DNA of 22,473 bases from Erythrobacter sp. Its GTDB lineage: Bacteria > Pseudomonadota > Alphaproteobacteria > Sphingomonadales > Sphingomonadaceae. The stretch is taken from positions 1 through 22,473 of the forward strand of contig NZOF01000179.1 in NCBI GenBank assembly GCA_002695185.1, given 5' to 3'. Shown piece by piece: positions 1 through 6,442 of this stretch; the first letter of the stretch is position 1; each line of letters opens with the position of its first letter. The notes under the pieces were generated by a model, which was not told the DNA's origin, did no database searches, and saw only the letters and a program-made list of their open reading frames with translations. Position numbers and translations under genes: made by a program.

Positions 1-1
1 C

Positions 2-307
2 GAGGCGCAGAAAAAAGCGAACCTCGCGCGAAAGACGCAAAAGACGCAGGAAATCAAAGAGATCAAGATGCGCCCGAACATCGATGATCACGATTACGAC
101 GTGAAAATGCGTAATGTGAACAAGTTCATCGAGAACGGCGACAAGGTGAAATGCACTCTGCGCTTCCGTGGCCGCGAAATGGCGCACCAGCAGCTGGGCA
201 TGGACCTGCTGAACCGCGTGCGTGACGATATGGAAGAACTCGCCAAGGTCGAAAGCTTCCCTCGTCTCGAAGGCCGCCAGATGGTAATGGTCCTCGCGCC
301 GAAATAG
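2..307 (+). CDS. infC: Translation initiation factor IF-3, C-terminal part (5' end outside window)
   Basis: IF-3 binds the 30S subunit, keeps it apart from 50S and checks start-codon/initiator-tRNA pairing. The visible 101 residues cover the end of the inter-domain linker and the whole C-terminal domain. Family hallmarks seen are [15 protein letters not shown] at the start of the domain, then [21 protein letters not shown] and a C-terminus ending MVMVLAPK. The reading frame is open from base 2, so the gene starts upstream of the window. In many bacteria rpmI and rplT follow infC; here the next gene is an unrelated lipoprotein, and a strong terminator at 341-376 ends the infC transcript. Identification is certain from the C-terminal domain. 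Confidence 0.96.
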   Translation, partial: EAQKKANLARKTQKTQEIKEIKMRPNIDDHDYDVKMRNVNKFIENGDKVKCTLRFRGREMAHQQLGMDLLNRVRDDMEELAKVESFPRLEGRQMVMVLAPK

Positions 308-340
308 GCAAGCAGAGCCTTTTATCGCAAAGAATAGTGG

Positions 341-376
341 TCGGGGAACGATTGATTTCGTTTCCCGATTTTCTTT
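341..376 (+). terminator. Intrinsic terminator after infC
   Basis: The arms at 341-350 (TCGGGGAACG) and 359-368 (CGTTTCCCGA) form a 10-bp stem with one G-U pair and an 8-nt loop. TTTTCTTT follows at once at 369-376. This is a textbook rho-independent terminator 33 bases behind the infC stop. It ends two bases before the ATG of the next gene, which is unusual. Confidence 0.8.
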
Positions 377-378
377 GT

Positions 379-981
379 ATGAAAGCAACAGCACCCACCC
401 TTATCGTTCTTGGCTCTTTCGCTCTTGCCGCCTGCAATTCTGGCGGCGGCGAGGCGCAGCAGCCTCCGTCCCAAGCTAACCAGCAGGCCGATGCTAGCGA
501 AATGCCTGCTCCGCCACCACCACCGCCCCCGCCAGCCGCGGGAGCGCTGGCGGATAATGGCGTGAACGACGGGACGCCCGATCTTACTCCGCCCAGCCTT
601 TCGCCCGAAGCCGAAAAGACCGAAAAGGGCGCACGCAATATCGCCACTTCCTTTGCCCGCGCGATCGAACTGAAGGAATTCGATCAGGCCTGGGCGCTGC
701 TGGACCATGCCAGCAAGCGGAAGTGGTCCAAGACCCAATGGGCCGGTCACTTTTCCGACCTGACAGACATTTCCGTTGCCGTCGGTTCCGGCCGGATGGA
801 AGGTGCCGCCGGATCGAGCTATTACACAGCGCCACTGGACATCACGGCCACGGACACATCGGGGCGCCCGGTCCGCTATGATGGCGAGATGATACTGAAG
901 CGGGTCAATGATGTGCCCGGTGCCACCGCCGAGCAACTGCGCTGGCACATGAACAGCCTGGCGCTCGACTGGACTCACTGA
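379..981 (+). CDS. Small lipoprotein with proline-rich linker, function unknown
   Basis: A 200-residue predicted lipoprotein. Residues 1-19 are a lipoprotein signal peptide with the lipobox LAAC, so Cys19 would be lipidated after cleavage by signal peptidase II. A low-complexity linker follows, rich in Gly, Gln and Ala, with eight consecutive prolines at residues 45-52, which implies help from elongation factor P. A compact domain runs from about residue 75 to the end (ARNIATSFARAIELKEFDQAW onward). Its helix-then-sheet layout, with a motif resembling 'xAWxLLD', recalls NTF2-like or DUF4019-like periplasmic domains, but I do not recognise the family. The ATG at 379 is chosen because it puts the signal peptide at the N-terminus; an in-frame GTG at 337 would lie before the terminator hairpin and spoil the signal. 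There is no Shine-Dalgarno before 379. Confidence 0.75.
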   Translation: MKATAPTLIVLGSFALAACNSGGGEAQQPPSQANQQADASEMPAPPPPPPPPAAGALADNGVNDGTPDLTPPSLSPEAEKTEKGARNIATSFARAIELKEFDQAWALLDHASKRKWSKTQWAGHFSDLTDISVAVGSGRMEGAAGSSYYTAPLDITATDTSGRPVRYDGEMILKRVNDVPGATAEQLRWHMNSLALDWTH

Positions 982-1005
982 GCCCTCGCTCGCCTCTCGT
1001 CTCAG

Positions 1006-1034
1006 TTGAAACCAATCAGGAACCGACATAGAGG
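1006..1034 (+). promoter_or_regulatory. Candidate promoter for the PLP enzyme/ATP-grasp operon
   Basis: TTGAAA at 1006-1011 fits a sigma70-type -35 box. It is followed after exactly 17 bases by TAGAGG at 1029-1034, a weak -10. Transcription would start near 1040 and give a leader of roughly 115 bases, enough to hold the two hairpins described next. The -10 match is poor, so this is tentative. Confidence 0.3.
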
Positions 1035-1064
1035 CTGGCGCATATCGGCTGTGTGGCGGAGAGG

Positions 1065-1143
1065 CGTTCCTGCGGAGGTTAGGAACGGGTGCCCCGCATA
1101 GTCCATCTGCTCCCGCCTTCCTGGGAGCGGCACGTTAGGAAGG
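1065..1143 (+). promoter_or_regulatory. Structured leader RNA: two hairpins, the second able to form an H-type pseudoknot with the Shine-Dalgarno
   Basis: Hairpin 1 has perfect 7-bp arms CGTTCCT (1065-1071) and AGGAACG (1081-1087) around a 9-nt loop. Hairpin 2 has perfect 6-bp arms GCTCCC (1109-1114) and GGGAGC (1123-1128) around an 8-nt loop. Loop bases 1116-1122 (CCTTCCT) are the exact reverse complement of AGGAAGG at 1137-1143, the only good Shine-Dalgarno before the ATG at 1157. The geometry is that of a classic H-type pseudoknot: a 6-bp stem, a 7-bp stem, a 1-nt first loop and an 8-nt last loop (1129-1136). TTAGGAA occurs both in hairpin 1 (1079-1085) and at the Shine-Dalgarno (1135-1141), so the arm 1067-1071 could pair with either. 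I infer translational control, perhaps by a metabolite; the ligand is unknown. I do not recognise a conserved core of a known SAM riboswitch class. Confidence 0.6.
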
Positions 1144-1156
1144 ATGCTCTGACATC

Positions 1157-2464
1157 ATGAGCGATCACGAAATCGATCCCACCAGCCCCCGCATGGCGCC
1201 CAAGCCCGAAGTTACCAAGATCGCCGGCCGCGAACTCAAGCCCAGCCCCCTGATGATGGGCCACGGCTTCGACCCGACTCTGTCGGAAGGTTCTCTGAAG
1301 GCACCGATCTTTCTTACCTCCACCTTCGCCTTTCCGAGCGCGGCCGACGGCAAGCGCCATTTTGAAGGCATCACCGGCAAGCGGCCCGGCGGCGCGGACG
1401 GTCTGGTCTATTCGCGCTTCAACGCACCCAACCAGGAAATCCTCGAGGATCGTCTCTCGGTATGGGACGGCGCGGAGGACGCGCTTTCCTTCTCCAGCGG
1501 CATGACCGCAATTTGCGTCCTCATGCTCGCCTATGCTTCCAAGGGCGACGTGATCGTCCATTCGGGACCGCTTTATGCCGCGACCGAAGGCTTCGTGGCC
1601 AAGTGGATGTCGCGCTGGGGCATCGACTATGTCGACTTCCCCGCCGGTGCCACGCGTGAGCAAATCGATGCCGTGCTGTCGAAGGCCAAGGACATGGCCA
1701 ACACCAACGGCGGCAAGGTCGCGATGGTCTATCTCGAAAGCCCGGGTAACCCGACGAATGCCTTGGTCGACATCGAAGCCGTACGTGCTTCGGTCGATGC
1801 GGCGGGCCTCGAATGCCCGATCTCTATCGACAACACCTTCCTCGGCCCGCTCTGGCAGCGCCCGCTGGAACACGGCGCGGACATCGTCTGCTATTCGCTG
1901 ACCAAATATGTCGGTGGCCATTCGGACCTCGTCGCAGGCTCGATTGCCGGGGCCAAGAAGTGGATGGACCCGGTCCGCATGCTGCGTAACACCATGGGCG
2001 GTATCTGCGATCCGAACACTGCCTGGATGCTCTGCCGCAGTCTCGAAACCGTCGAACTGCGCATGAGCCGCGCGGGTGAGAACGCTGCCAAGGTTTGCGA
2101 TTTCCTGTCGAAGCACCCCAAGGTCGAAGGCCTCGGCTATCTCGGCATGATCAAGGACGAGCGCCAGCAGGACATCTATGATCGTCACTGCCTCGGCGCA
2201 GGCTCGACCTTCTCGCTGCTGCTCAAGGGCGGGGAGGCGGAATGCTTCCGCTTCCTGGACACGCTTAAGATTGCCAAGCTGGCAGTCAGTCTCGGCGGGA
2301 CCGAGACGCTGGCCAGCCATCCAGCATCGATGACTCACCTTTCGGTCGCCGAAGGGCGGCGCGCGGAACTGGGTATTACCGATAATCTCGTGCGGATCTC
2401 CATCGGCATCGAAGACGCCGACGACCTCATCGCCGACTTCGAGCAGGCGCTGGAGGCAGTCTGA
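1157..2464 (+). CDS. Cys/Met-metabolism PLP-dependent enzyme (cystathionine gamma-synthase/lyase family)
   Basis: A 435-residue fold-type I PLP enzyme acting in the cytoplasm on sulfur amino acids or their O-acyl precursors. The family signature DIVCYSLTKYVGGHSD places the PLP-binding lysine at residue 250. Also visible are YSR at 85-87 (phosphate contact from the neighbouring subunit), SSGM at 113-116 (phosphate cup), Tyr140 (ring stacking), ESPGNP at 194-199 and Asp225 in SIDNTF (pyridine nitrogen). Where many family members have YSRxxNPT, this one has YSRFNAPN, and its N-terminal extension of about 35 residues is longer than usual. The exact reaction (gamma-synthase, gamma-lyase, beta-lyase or O-acylhomoserine sulfhydrylase) cannot be read from sequence alone. 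The start has AGGAAGG 13 bases upstream; that site is covered by the leader pseudoknot. The stop overlaps the start of the ATP-grasp gene. Confidence 0.9.
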   Translation: MSDHEIDPTSPRMAPKPEVTKIAGRELKPSPLMMGHGFDPTLSEGSLKAPIFLTSTFAFPSAADGKRHFEGITGKRPGGADGLVYSRFNAPNQEILEDRLSVWDGAEDALSFSSGMTAICVLMLAYASKGDVIVHSGPLYAATEGFVAKWMSRWGIDYVDFPAGATREQIDAVLSKAKDMANTNGGKVAMVYLESPGNPTNALVDIEAVRASVDAAGLECPISIDNTFLGPLWQRPLEHGADIVCYSLTKYVGGHSDLVAGSIAGAKKWMDPVRMLRNTMGGICDPNTAWMLCRSLETVELRMSRAGENAAKVCDFLSKHPKVEGLGYLGMIKDERQQDIYDRHCLGAGSTFSLLLKGGEAECFRFLDTLKIAKLAVSLGGTETLASHPASMTHLSVAEGRRAELGITDNLVRISIGIEDADDLIADFEQALEAV

Positions 2465-3408
2465 CCAAGATCGGTTTTCTCGCCTGCGCGGATACGCTGC
2501 CCGGCAGCGGTCCGCGCAGGGGCGATGCCTTCGAGCATGACCTGGAGACTGGCGCGCTGCGTCCGGCCTTCGGGGCCATGGGTTTGCAACTGGTCGAGAT
2601 CGACTGGCGCGCACCGCTGGACCGGTTCGACGGCATTGAGCTGGTCATGCTGGGCACAGCGTGGGATTATCAGGACCATTTCCATGAGTTTCTTGCCAAG
2701 CTGGAGGAACTGGAACGGCGCGGCATCAAGGTCTGCAACCCCTCCGACGTCGTCCGCTGGAATGGCGACAAGCGCTATCTCAAAAGCCTCGCCGATACCG
2801 GCGTGCACACCATCCCGACATTATGGTTCGACGATGTGAAGAGCGGCGATGTCGCCATCGCGCTTGATGCGTTCGAGGCGACACGCGTGGTGGTAAAACG
2901 CCAGATCGGTGCCGGGGCCTTGGGCCAGCACAGCTTCGCGCATGATGCCCTGCCACAGCCCGGATGGCGGATGGGCCACCCCGCAATGATCCAGCCCTTC
3001 CTGCCCAGCGTGGTGGAGGAAGGCGAATACACCTTCGTCTTCATCGACGGCGCCTTCAGCCACGGCGTGCTCAAACGCGCAGCTGCCAGAGAATATCGGA
3101 TCCAGTCGCTCTATGGCGGCACCGAACTGCCCTTCGAACCTGCGGCATCGGATCTTTCCCAAGCTGAAGCTGTTCTGGGCGCCCTTCCCTTTGACGACCT
3201 GCTCTATTGCCGCATCGATATGGCGCGGCTGCCTTCGGGCGAACTGGCGGTAATGGAAGCGGAAGCGATCGAACCCTATCTCTATCCCGAACAAGGCGCC
3301 GATCTCGGCCCGCGTGTAGCACAGGCAATCATCCGTCGCCTCGGAGAGAGCGGACCTGGTTCAACGCCAACTGTCAGAGCTCCAGCACCTGCCGCGCATG
3401 GGAGGTAA
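2461..3408 (+). CDS. ATP-grasp (RimK/glutathione synthetase-like) ligase, probable CTG start
   Basis: A predicted 315-residue ATP-grasp enzyme, which would join a carboxylate to an amine or thiol through an acyl-phosphate. Seen: an N-terminal Rossmann-like domain (TKIGFLACADTLPG; GIELVMLGTAWDYQDH), a middle part with NPSDVVRWNGDKRYLK, the lysine-containing ATP loop VVVKRQIGAGALGQHSF, the ATP-binding strand MIQPFLP, and the metal-binding end CRIDM...MEAEAIEPYLYPEQ. The first in-frame ATG (2578) would cut off about 39 residues of clear domain sequence. No ATG, GTG or TTG lies upstream in frame. CTG at 2461 does, overlapping the preceding TGA as CTGA, with GGAGG at 2452-2456. I therefore call CTG as start, with translational coupling. 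The 3' end overlaps the convergent PilZ gene by 35 bases. Substrates are unknown; a peptide- or natural-product-type ligation linked to the PLP enzyme's product is a guess. Confidence 0.8.
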   Translation: MTKIGFLACADTLPGSGPRRGDAFEHDLETGALRPAFGAMGLQLVEIDWRAPLDRFDGIELVMLGTAWDYQDHFHEFLAKLEELERRGIKVCNPSDVVRWNGDKRYLKSLADTGVHTIPTLWFDDVKSGDVAIALDAFEATRVVVKRQIGAGALGQHSFAHDALPQPGWRMGHPAMIQPFLPSVVEEGEYTFVFIDGAFSHGVLKRAAAREYRIQSLYGGTELPFEPAASDLSQAEAVLGALPFDDLLYCRIDMARLPSGELAVMEAEAIEPYLYPEQGADLGPRVAQAIIRRLGESGPGSTPTVRAPAPAAHGR

Positions 3409-3649
3409 GCTTGTGCATGAAACGGACCCCTGCCTCGCCACCGCTTACCCAGACAATCTGGCCGGCGAGATCGGTTCGATCGTCGAGTTCGAAGAAGATG
3501 GTGGTGCCTTCGTGCACATAGCCATCGAAGAGTTCGATGCGGCAGCCGGTTTCCGAAATGTCGGACAGGATGGCCTGCGCCCGCTCCACGGGAATACGAC
3601 AATCAAGGACGATATTCGTGCCCCGGCGAACATTTGTGCGTGTCTTCAT
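3374..3649 (-). CDS. Single-domain PilZ protein (c-di-GMP receptor type)
   Basis: A 91-residue protein made of one PilZ domain, the beta-barrel that binds cyclic di-GMP and relays it to motility, adhesion or polysaccharide systems. Both ligand motifs are present: RxxxR as R4-TNV-R8 and D/NxSxxG as D30-I-S32-ET-G35, so binding competence is likely. A C-terminal stretch GQIVWVSGGEAGVRF is typical of the family's later strands. A GGGAGGGGG purine run lies just upstream of the ATG and serves as ribosome binding site. Its last 35 bases are antisense to the end of the ATP-grasp gene. No partner is evident nearby, so its target is unknown. Confidence 0.88.
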   Translation of the reverse strand: MKTRTNVRRGTNIVLDCRIPVERAQAILSDISETGCRIELFDGYVHEGTTIFFELDDRTDLAGQIVWVSGGEAGVRFMHKLTSHARQVLEL

Positions 3650-3738
3650 CAGCCCCCTCCCGACCCTGGCGGGGCTTAGCGTACCATCCGGAAAAGAAGA
3701 GTTAATGCGCCATTATGGACTTGGCGGCATGTGGGCCT

Positions 3739-4272
3739 TCAGCCCTTCCACTCGCGCCGTTCTTCCGCCGATTTAAGAATTTCGTAGGCCAGCTGGTATT
3801 TTTGGAAAGCTTCGGCGGCTTCCTTGTCGCCCGGCTTCACATCGGGATGGACGGCCTTTGCCTTGACCCGCCAAGCCTTTTTCACGGCGGCGAAATCCGC
3901 ATCGGATTCCAGCTCCAGCACTTCCAGGGCGCGCATCTCGTCGGCAGACCGGCTGCCATCGCCTGCGCCGCCCCAGCCATAATGCTGCGCTTCGGCATAG
4001 CCAGCGTTCTCGGCCTGCTCGGTCTTGGTGCGGGCTTCTTTTTCCGCCTTGTCGAGCCCCTCGAAATAATCCCACTTCGAATTGTATTCCGCCGCATGCT
4101 TCTGGCAGAAATACCAGCGTTCCGGGCTGTTGGGTGATTTGGGGGCCGGGCAATCGCCGCGCTCCTCGCAGCCATAGCGATCGCACAGCCGCACAGTCGC
4201 GGCCTCACGGCTTTCCTCATAGCCGCGCCAGCGGGGAAAGCCCCAGTCGTTCGAACGGCGAGCTTTTGCCAT
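3739..4272 (-). CDS. J-domain protein with Cys-rich N-terminus
   Basis: A 177-residue protein with a J domain at the C-terminal end (about 114-177: LEVLELESDADFAAVKKAW, then VHPDVKPGDKEAAEAFQK). The HPD motif at 142-144 stimulates the ATPase of DnaK/Hsp70. The N-terminal part carries C30, C35, C41, C56 and H59 (CDRYGC...CPAP...FCQKH), a spacing that could bind zinc. A charged helical linker lies at about 70-95. It lacks the G/F region and client-binding domains of true DnaJ, so it is a specialised co-chaperone whose client is unknown. The 195 bases upstream hold a candidate promoter and the pal terminator. Confidence 0.88.
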   Translation of the reverse strand: MAKARRSNDWGFPRWRGYEESREAATVRLCDRYGCEERGDCPAPKSPNSPERWYFCQKHAAEYNSKWDYFEGLDKAEKEARTKTEQAENAGYAEAQHYGWGGAGDGSRSADEMRALEVLELESDADFAAVKKAWRVKAKAVHPDVKPGDKEAAEAFQKYQLAYEILKSAEERREWKG

Positions 4273-4317
4273 CAGCGGATCAGCGCGATTGTCATTGGGT
4301 GCAAGAGCATGGGGTCC

Positions 4318-4345
4318 AATTTAGGGATGCTGACGGTATTGGCAA
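4318..4345 (-). promoter_or_regulatory. Candidate promoter for the J-domain gene
   Basis: Read on the minus strand, TTGCCA (4345-4340) is followed after 16 bases by TAAATT (4323-4318), a fair sigma70-type pair. It lies about 45 bases upstream of the ATG at 4272 and downstream of the pal terminator, where a new promoter is needed. It is a consensus match only. Confidence 0.4.
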
Positions 4346-4416
4346 GGAAACGCCGCCGCTTTCGGGGGAGGCTTGCGTTCTCGCAGCCGTTTCGGGCCAT
4401 TAGAAGACCATGAAAC

Positions 4417-4446
4417 AAAAAGCCCCGGCGTTTCGGCCGGGGCTTT
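4417..4446 (-). terminator. Intrinsic terminator of the Tol-Pal operon
   Basis: On the minus strand a perfect 11-bp stem, AAAGCCCCGGC (4446-4436) with GCCGGGGCTTT (4429-4419), encloses a 6-nt loop and runs into further T residues. It lies about 20 bases behind the pal stop codon. Confidence 0.92.
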
Positions 4447-4467
4447 CCGTTTAGATACGCGATCGGA

Positions 4468-4980
4468 TCAGTTCATCGTGACCGTCGCTGCACGGCGGTT
4501 CTGCGCCCATGCGGCTTCGTTCGAACCCAATGCGACCGGACGTTCCTTGCCATAGCTGATGGTGCGGATACGGCTGGCCGGAATGCCGAGCGAGACGAGA
4601 TAATTCTTCGCCGAATTGGCCCGGCGCTCGCCCAGTGCGAGGTTGTATTCGCGCGTGCCGCGTTCGTCGGCATGGCCTTCGATCGTGAAGGTCACGTTTG
4701 GATACTGGTTGAAGTACTGCGCCTGACGTTGAAGCTTGGCGCTGTCTTCGGCATCGATGTTGTACTGATCGGTGTCGAAATAGACGACCGAGTTCGCCTG
4801 ACCGACGGCCTGCAGGAAGTGCTCCATGCTGCCGACACCAGGCGCGGTAGTGGTGGGCGTCGGGGTAGGCGCGGTGTTGTCGACCGGCGGCGGCGGAATT
4901 TCTTCCGGCGCTTTCTTCTGGCAGGCTGCCAGCGCAAGCGCCGACGTCATGATCATTGCAGTAGCAAAACGGGTATTCAT
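4468..4980 (-). CDS. pal: Peptidoglycan-associated lipoprotein Pal
   Basis: A 170-residue outer-membrane lipoprotein. The signal peptide ends in the lipobox LAAC with Cys20 as lipidation site. A Pro/Thr-rich linker (about 27-50) is followed by an OmpA-like peptidoglycan-binding domain. The hallmarks are VYFDTDQYNID, FTIEGHADERGTREYNLALG and GERRANSAKNYLVSLGI, with the Asp and Arg residues that hold meso-diaminopimelate. Pal is the outer-membrane end of the Tol system and is held by TolB until TolA pulls TolB away. The gene is last in the operon, 79 bases after tolB, with its own strong ribosome binding site AAAAGGGGA, which fits the usual high demand for Pal. Confidence 0.97.
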   Translation of the reverse strand: MNTRFATAMIMTSALALAACQKKAPEEIPPPPVDNTAPTPTPTTTAPGVGSMEHFLQAVGQANSVVYFDTDQYNIDAEDSAKLQRQAQYFNQYPNVTFTIEGHADERGTREYNLALGERRANSAKNYLVSLGIPASRIRTISYGKERPVALGSNEAAWAQNRRAATVTMN

Positions 4981-5059
4981 AATGCTGTCCCCTTTTAAAC
5001 AGCGGTGGAACTCTTTTTAGGCCCCGGACTTAACCGTCCCCATGAATAGACCAATGATC

Positions 5060-6442
5060 TCAAGGCAGGATCGGTCCCCAAGCCGGATCGGAAGCATCGA
5101 CCGGGGTCGGCAGGCTGCGCTCGTTCTCGCCCGTCAGGTCGACCTGCCAGAGCGAGGTCTTGCCCGTATTACGCTCAGTCCGGAAGAACTGGATAATACG
5201 GCCATTGGGTGCCCAGGTCGGCGCTTCGTCCTGCCAGCCGCGGGTCAGAGTGCGGACGCTGCCGCCCGACGGGGTCATGACCGAGATGTTGAAGCTGCTC
5301 GAATTGGTGAAGGCGATCTGGTCGCCGCGCGGGCTCCATTCGGGTGTGGCACAGCGTGAGCCGCCAAAGCTGATCCGGCGCTGGTTCGACCCGTCGGCAT
5401 TCATCACATAGCACTGCTGCGCGCCCGAACGGTCGCTCTCGAACACGATGCTTCTGCCGTCGGGTGAATAGGATCCGCCGATGTCGATGCCCGGCGTATC
5501 GGTCAGCCGTTCGCTGCGGCCGCCCTGCGCGGACACCCGGTAGATGTCGGTGTTGCCGCCAACGGCCATGGAATAGAGGATCCAGCGGCCGTCCGGGCTC
5601 CAGCGCGGAGCGAAGGTCGGATTTTCGCTCTGGCTCACCAGCGTCTGCTTGCCGGTGCCGATGTCGTAGACATAGATGCGCGGGTTGCCATCGACATAGC
5701 TGAGATAGACCAGCTTCTTGTAATCGGGCGAATAGCGCGGCGTCAGCGCGGTCGAGCGGCCGGTGGTGATGAAGCGGTGGTTGGCGCCATCGCTGTCCAT
5801 GATGGCAAGACGTTTGGTCCGGTTATCCTTCGGGCCGGTTTCGGCAATATAGGCGATACGGCTGTCGAAGAACGGGCTTTCCCCGGTCAGGCGCGAATAG
5901 ACGAGATCGGCGCATTTGTGCGCGGCGCGGCGCCAGTCGGCGGGCGCAACCACCCAGCCTTCCGCCACGAGCCGCTGCTGCAGCGCCATGTCGTAAAGAT
6001 AGCAGCCGACCGTCAGCCGGTCGTCGCTGCGCGCGCGGACATAGCCATGAACGAGCATTTCCGCACCGCGCACACCCCAGGTGGACCATACGGGCGAGGT
6101 GATGTTCGCAAAGCTCGGCTTGGGCAGCGAGTCCGGACCGGTCGGCTTGAACAGGCCGTTATTGCGCAGGTCGGAGGTGATCACGCGGGCAAGTTCGAGA
6201 CCCAACGCTTCGGTGCCGTTGGCATTGGCCGGAGTGGGCGCATTGCGATCGGTTGCGAAGGCGGGGATGGCTATTCCGAGATCGTCTAGATTCCCTTCGA
6301 AGCTGACCGAGCCTGTAAGCCCTTCTTCTTCCTCGATGGTCTCGACTTCCTGACCTTCTCCGATCGGCGCTCCGAGATCCTGGTTCTGCGCTGCCAGCGG
6401 GCTGGCCGCGAATGCGAGCGTGGCGATGATCAGTTTCTTCAT
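5060..6442 (-). CDS. tolB: Tol-Pal system periplasmic beta-propeller TolB
   Basis: A 460-residue periplasmic protein. The signal peptide MKKLIIATLAFAASPLAA is probably cleaved after residue 18. An N-terminal alpha/beta domain (to about 170; LARVITSDLRNNGLF) is followed by a six-bladed beta-propeller. Its repeats are visible as YSPDYKKLVYLSYVDG, WSPDGRWILYSM, YSPDGRSIVFESDRSG, WSPRGDQIAF and WAPNGRIIQF. TolB shuttles between Pal and TolA to control where Pal accumulates. The ATG at 6442 is preferred over an in-frame start 15 bases upstream because it begins a proper signal peptide and forms an ATGA overlap with the tolA stop. Confidence 0.96.
   Translation of the reverse strand: MKKLIIATLAFAASPLAAQNQDLGAPIGEGQEVETIEEEEGLTGSVSFEGNLDDLGIAIPAFATDRNAPTPANANGTEALGLELARVITSDLRNNGLFKPTGPDSLPKPSFANITSPVWSTWGVRGAEMLVHGYVRARSDDRLTVGCYLYDMALQQRLVAEGWVVAPADWRRAAHKCADLVYSRLTGESPFFDSRIAYIAETGPKDNRTKRLAIMDSDGANHRFITTGRSTALTPRYSPDYKKLVYLSYVDGNPRIYVYDIGTGKQTLVSQSENPTFAPRWSPDGRWILYSMAVGGNTDIYRVSAQGGRSERLTDTPGIDIGGSYSPDGRSIVFESDRSGAQQCYVMNADGSNQRRISFGGSRCATPEWSPRGDQIAFTNSSSFNISVMTPSGGSVRTLTRGWQDEAPTWAPNGRIIQFFRTERNTGKTSLWQVDLTGENERSLPTPVDASDPAWGPILP

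Noticed and set aside
1065..1143. Naming the leader as a known SAM-II or SAM-V riboswitch
   Set aside because: The pseudoknot design is similar, but I cannot find the conserved core bases of those classes. It is left as an unnamed candidate.
1079..2614. Long minus-strand open frame of 511 codons opposite the PLP enzyme
   Set aside because: It is antisense to a gene with all PLP-enzyme motifs. The translation is rich in Arg, His and Asp without any recognisable domain.
3374..3408. Possible frameshift at the end of the ATP-grasp gene
   Set aside because: The Pro/Ala-rich tail that overlaps the PilZ gene is odd but open, and the core domain is complete before it. A short convergent overlap explains it.
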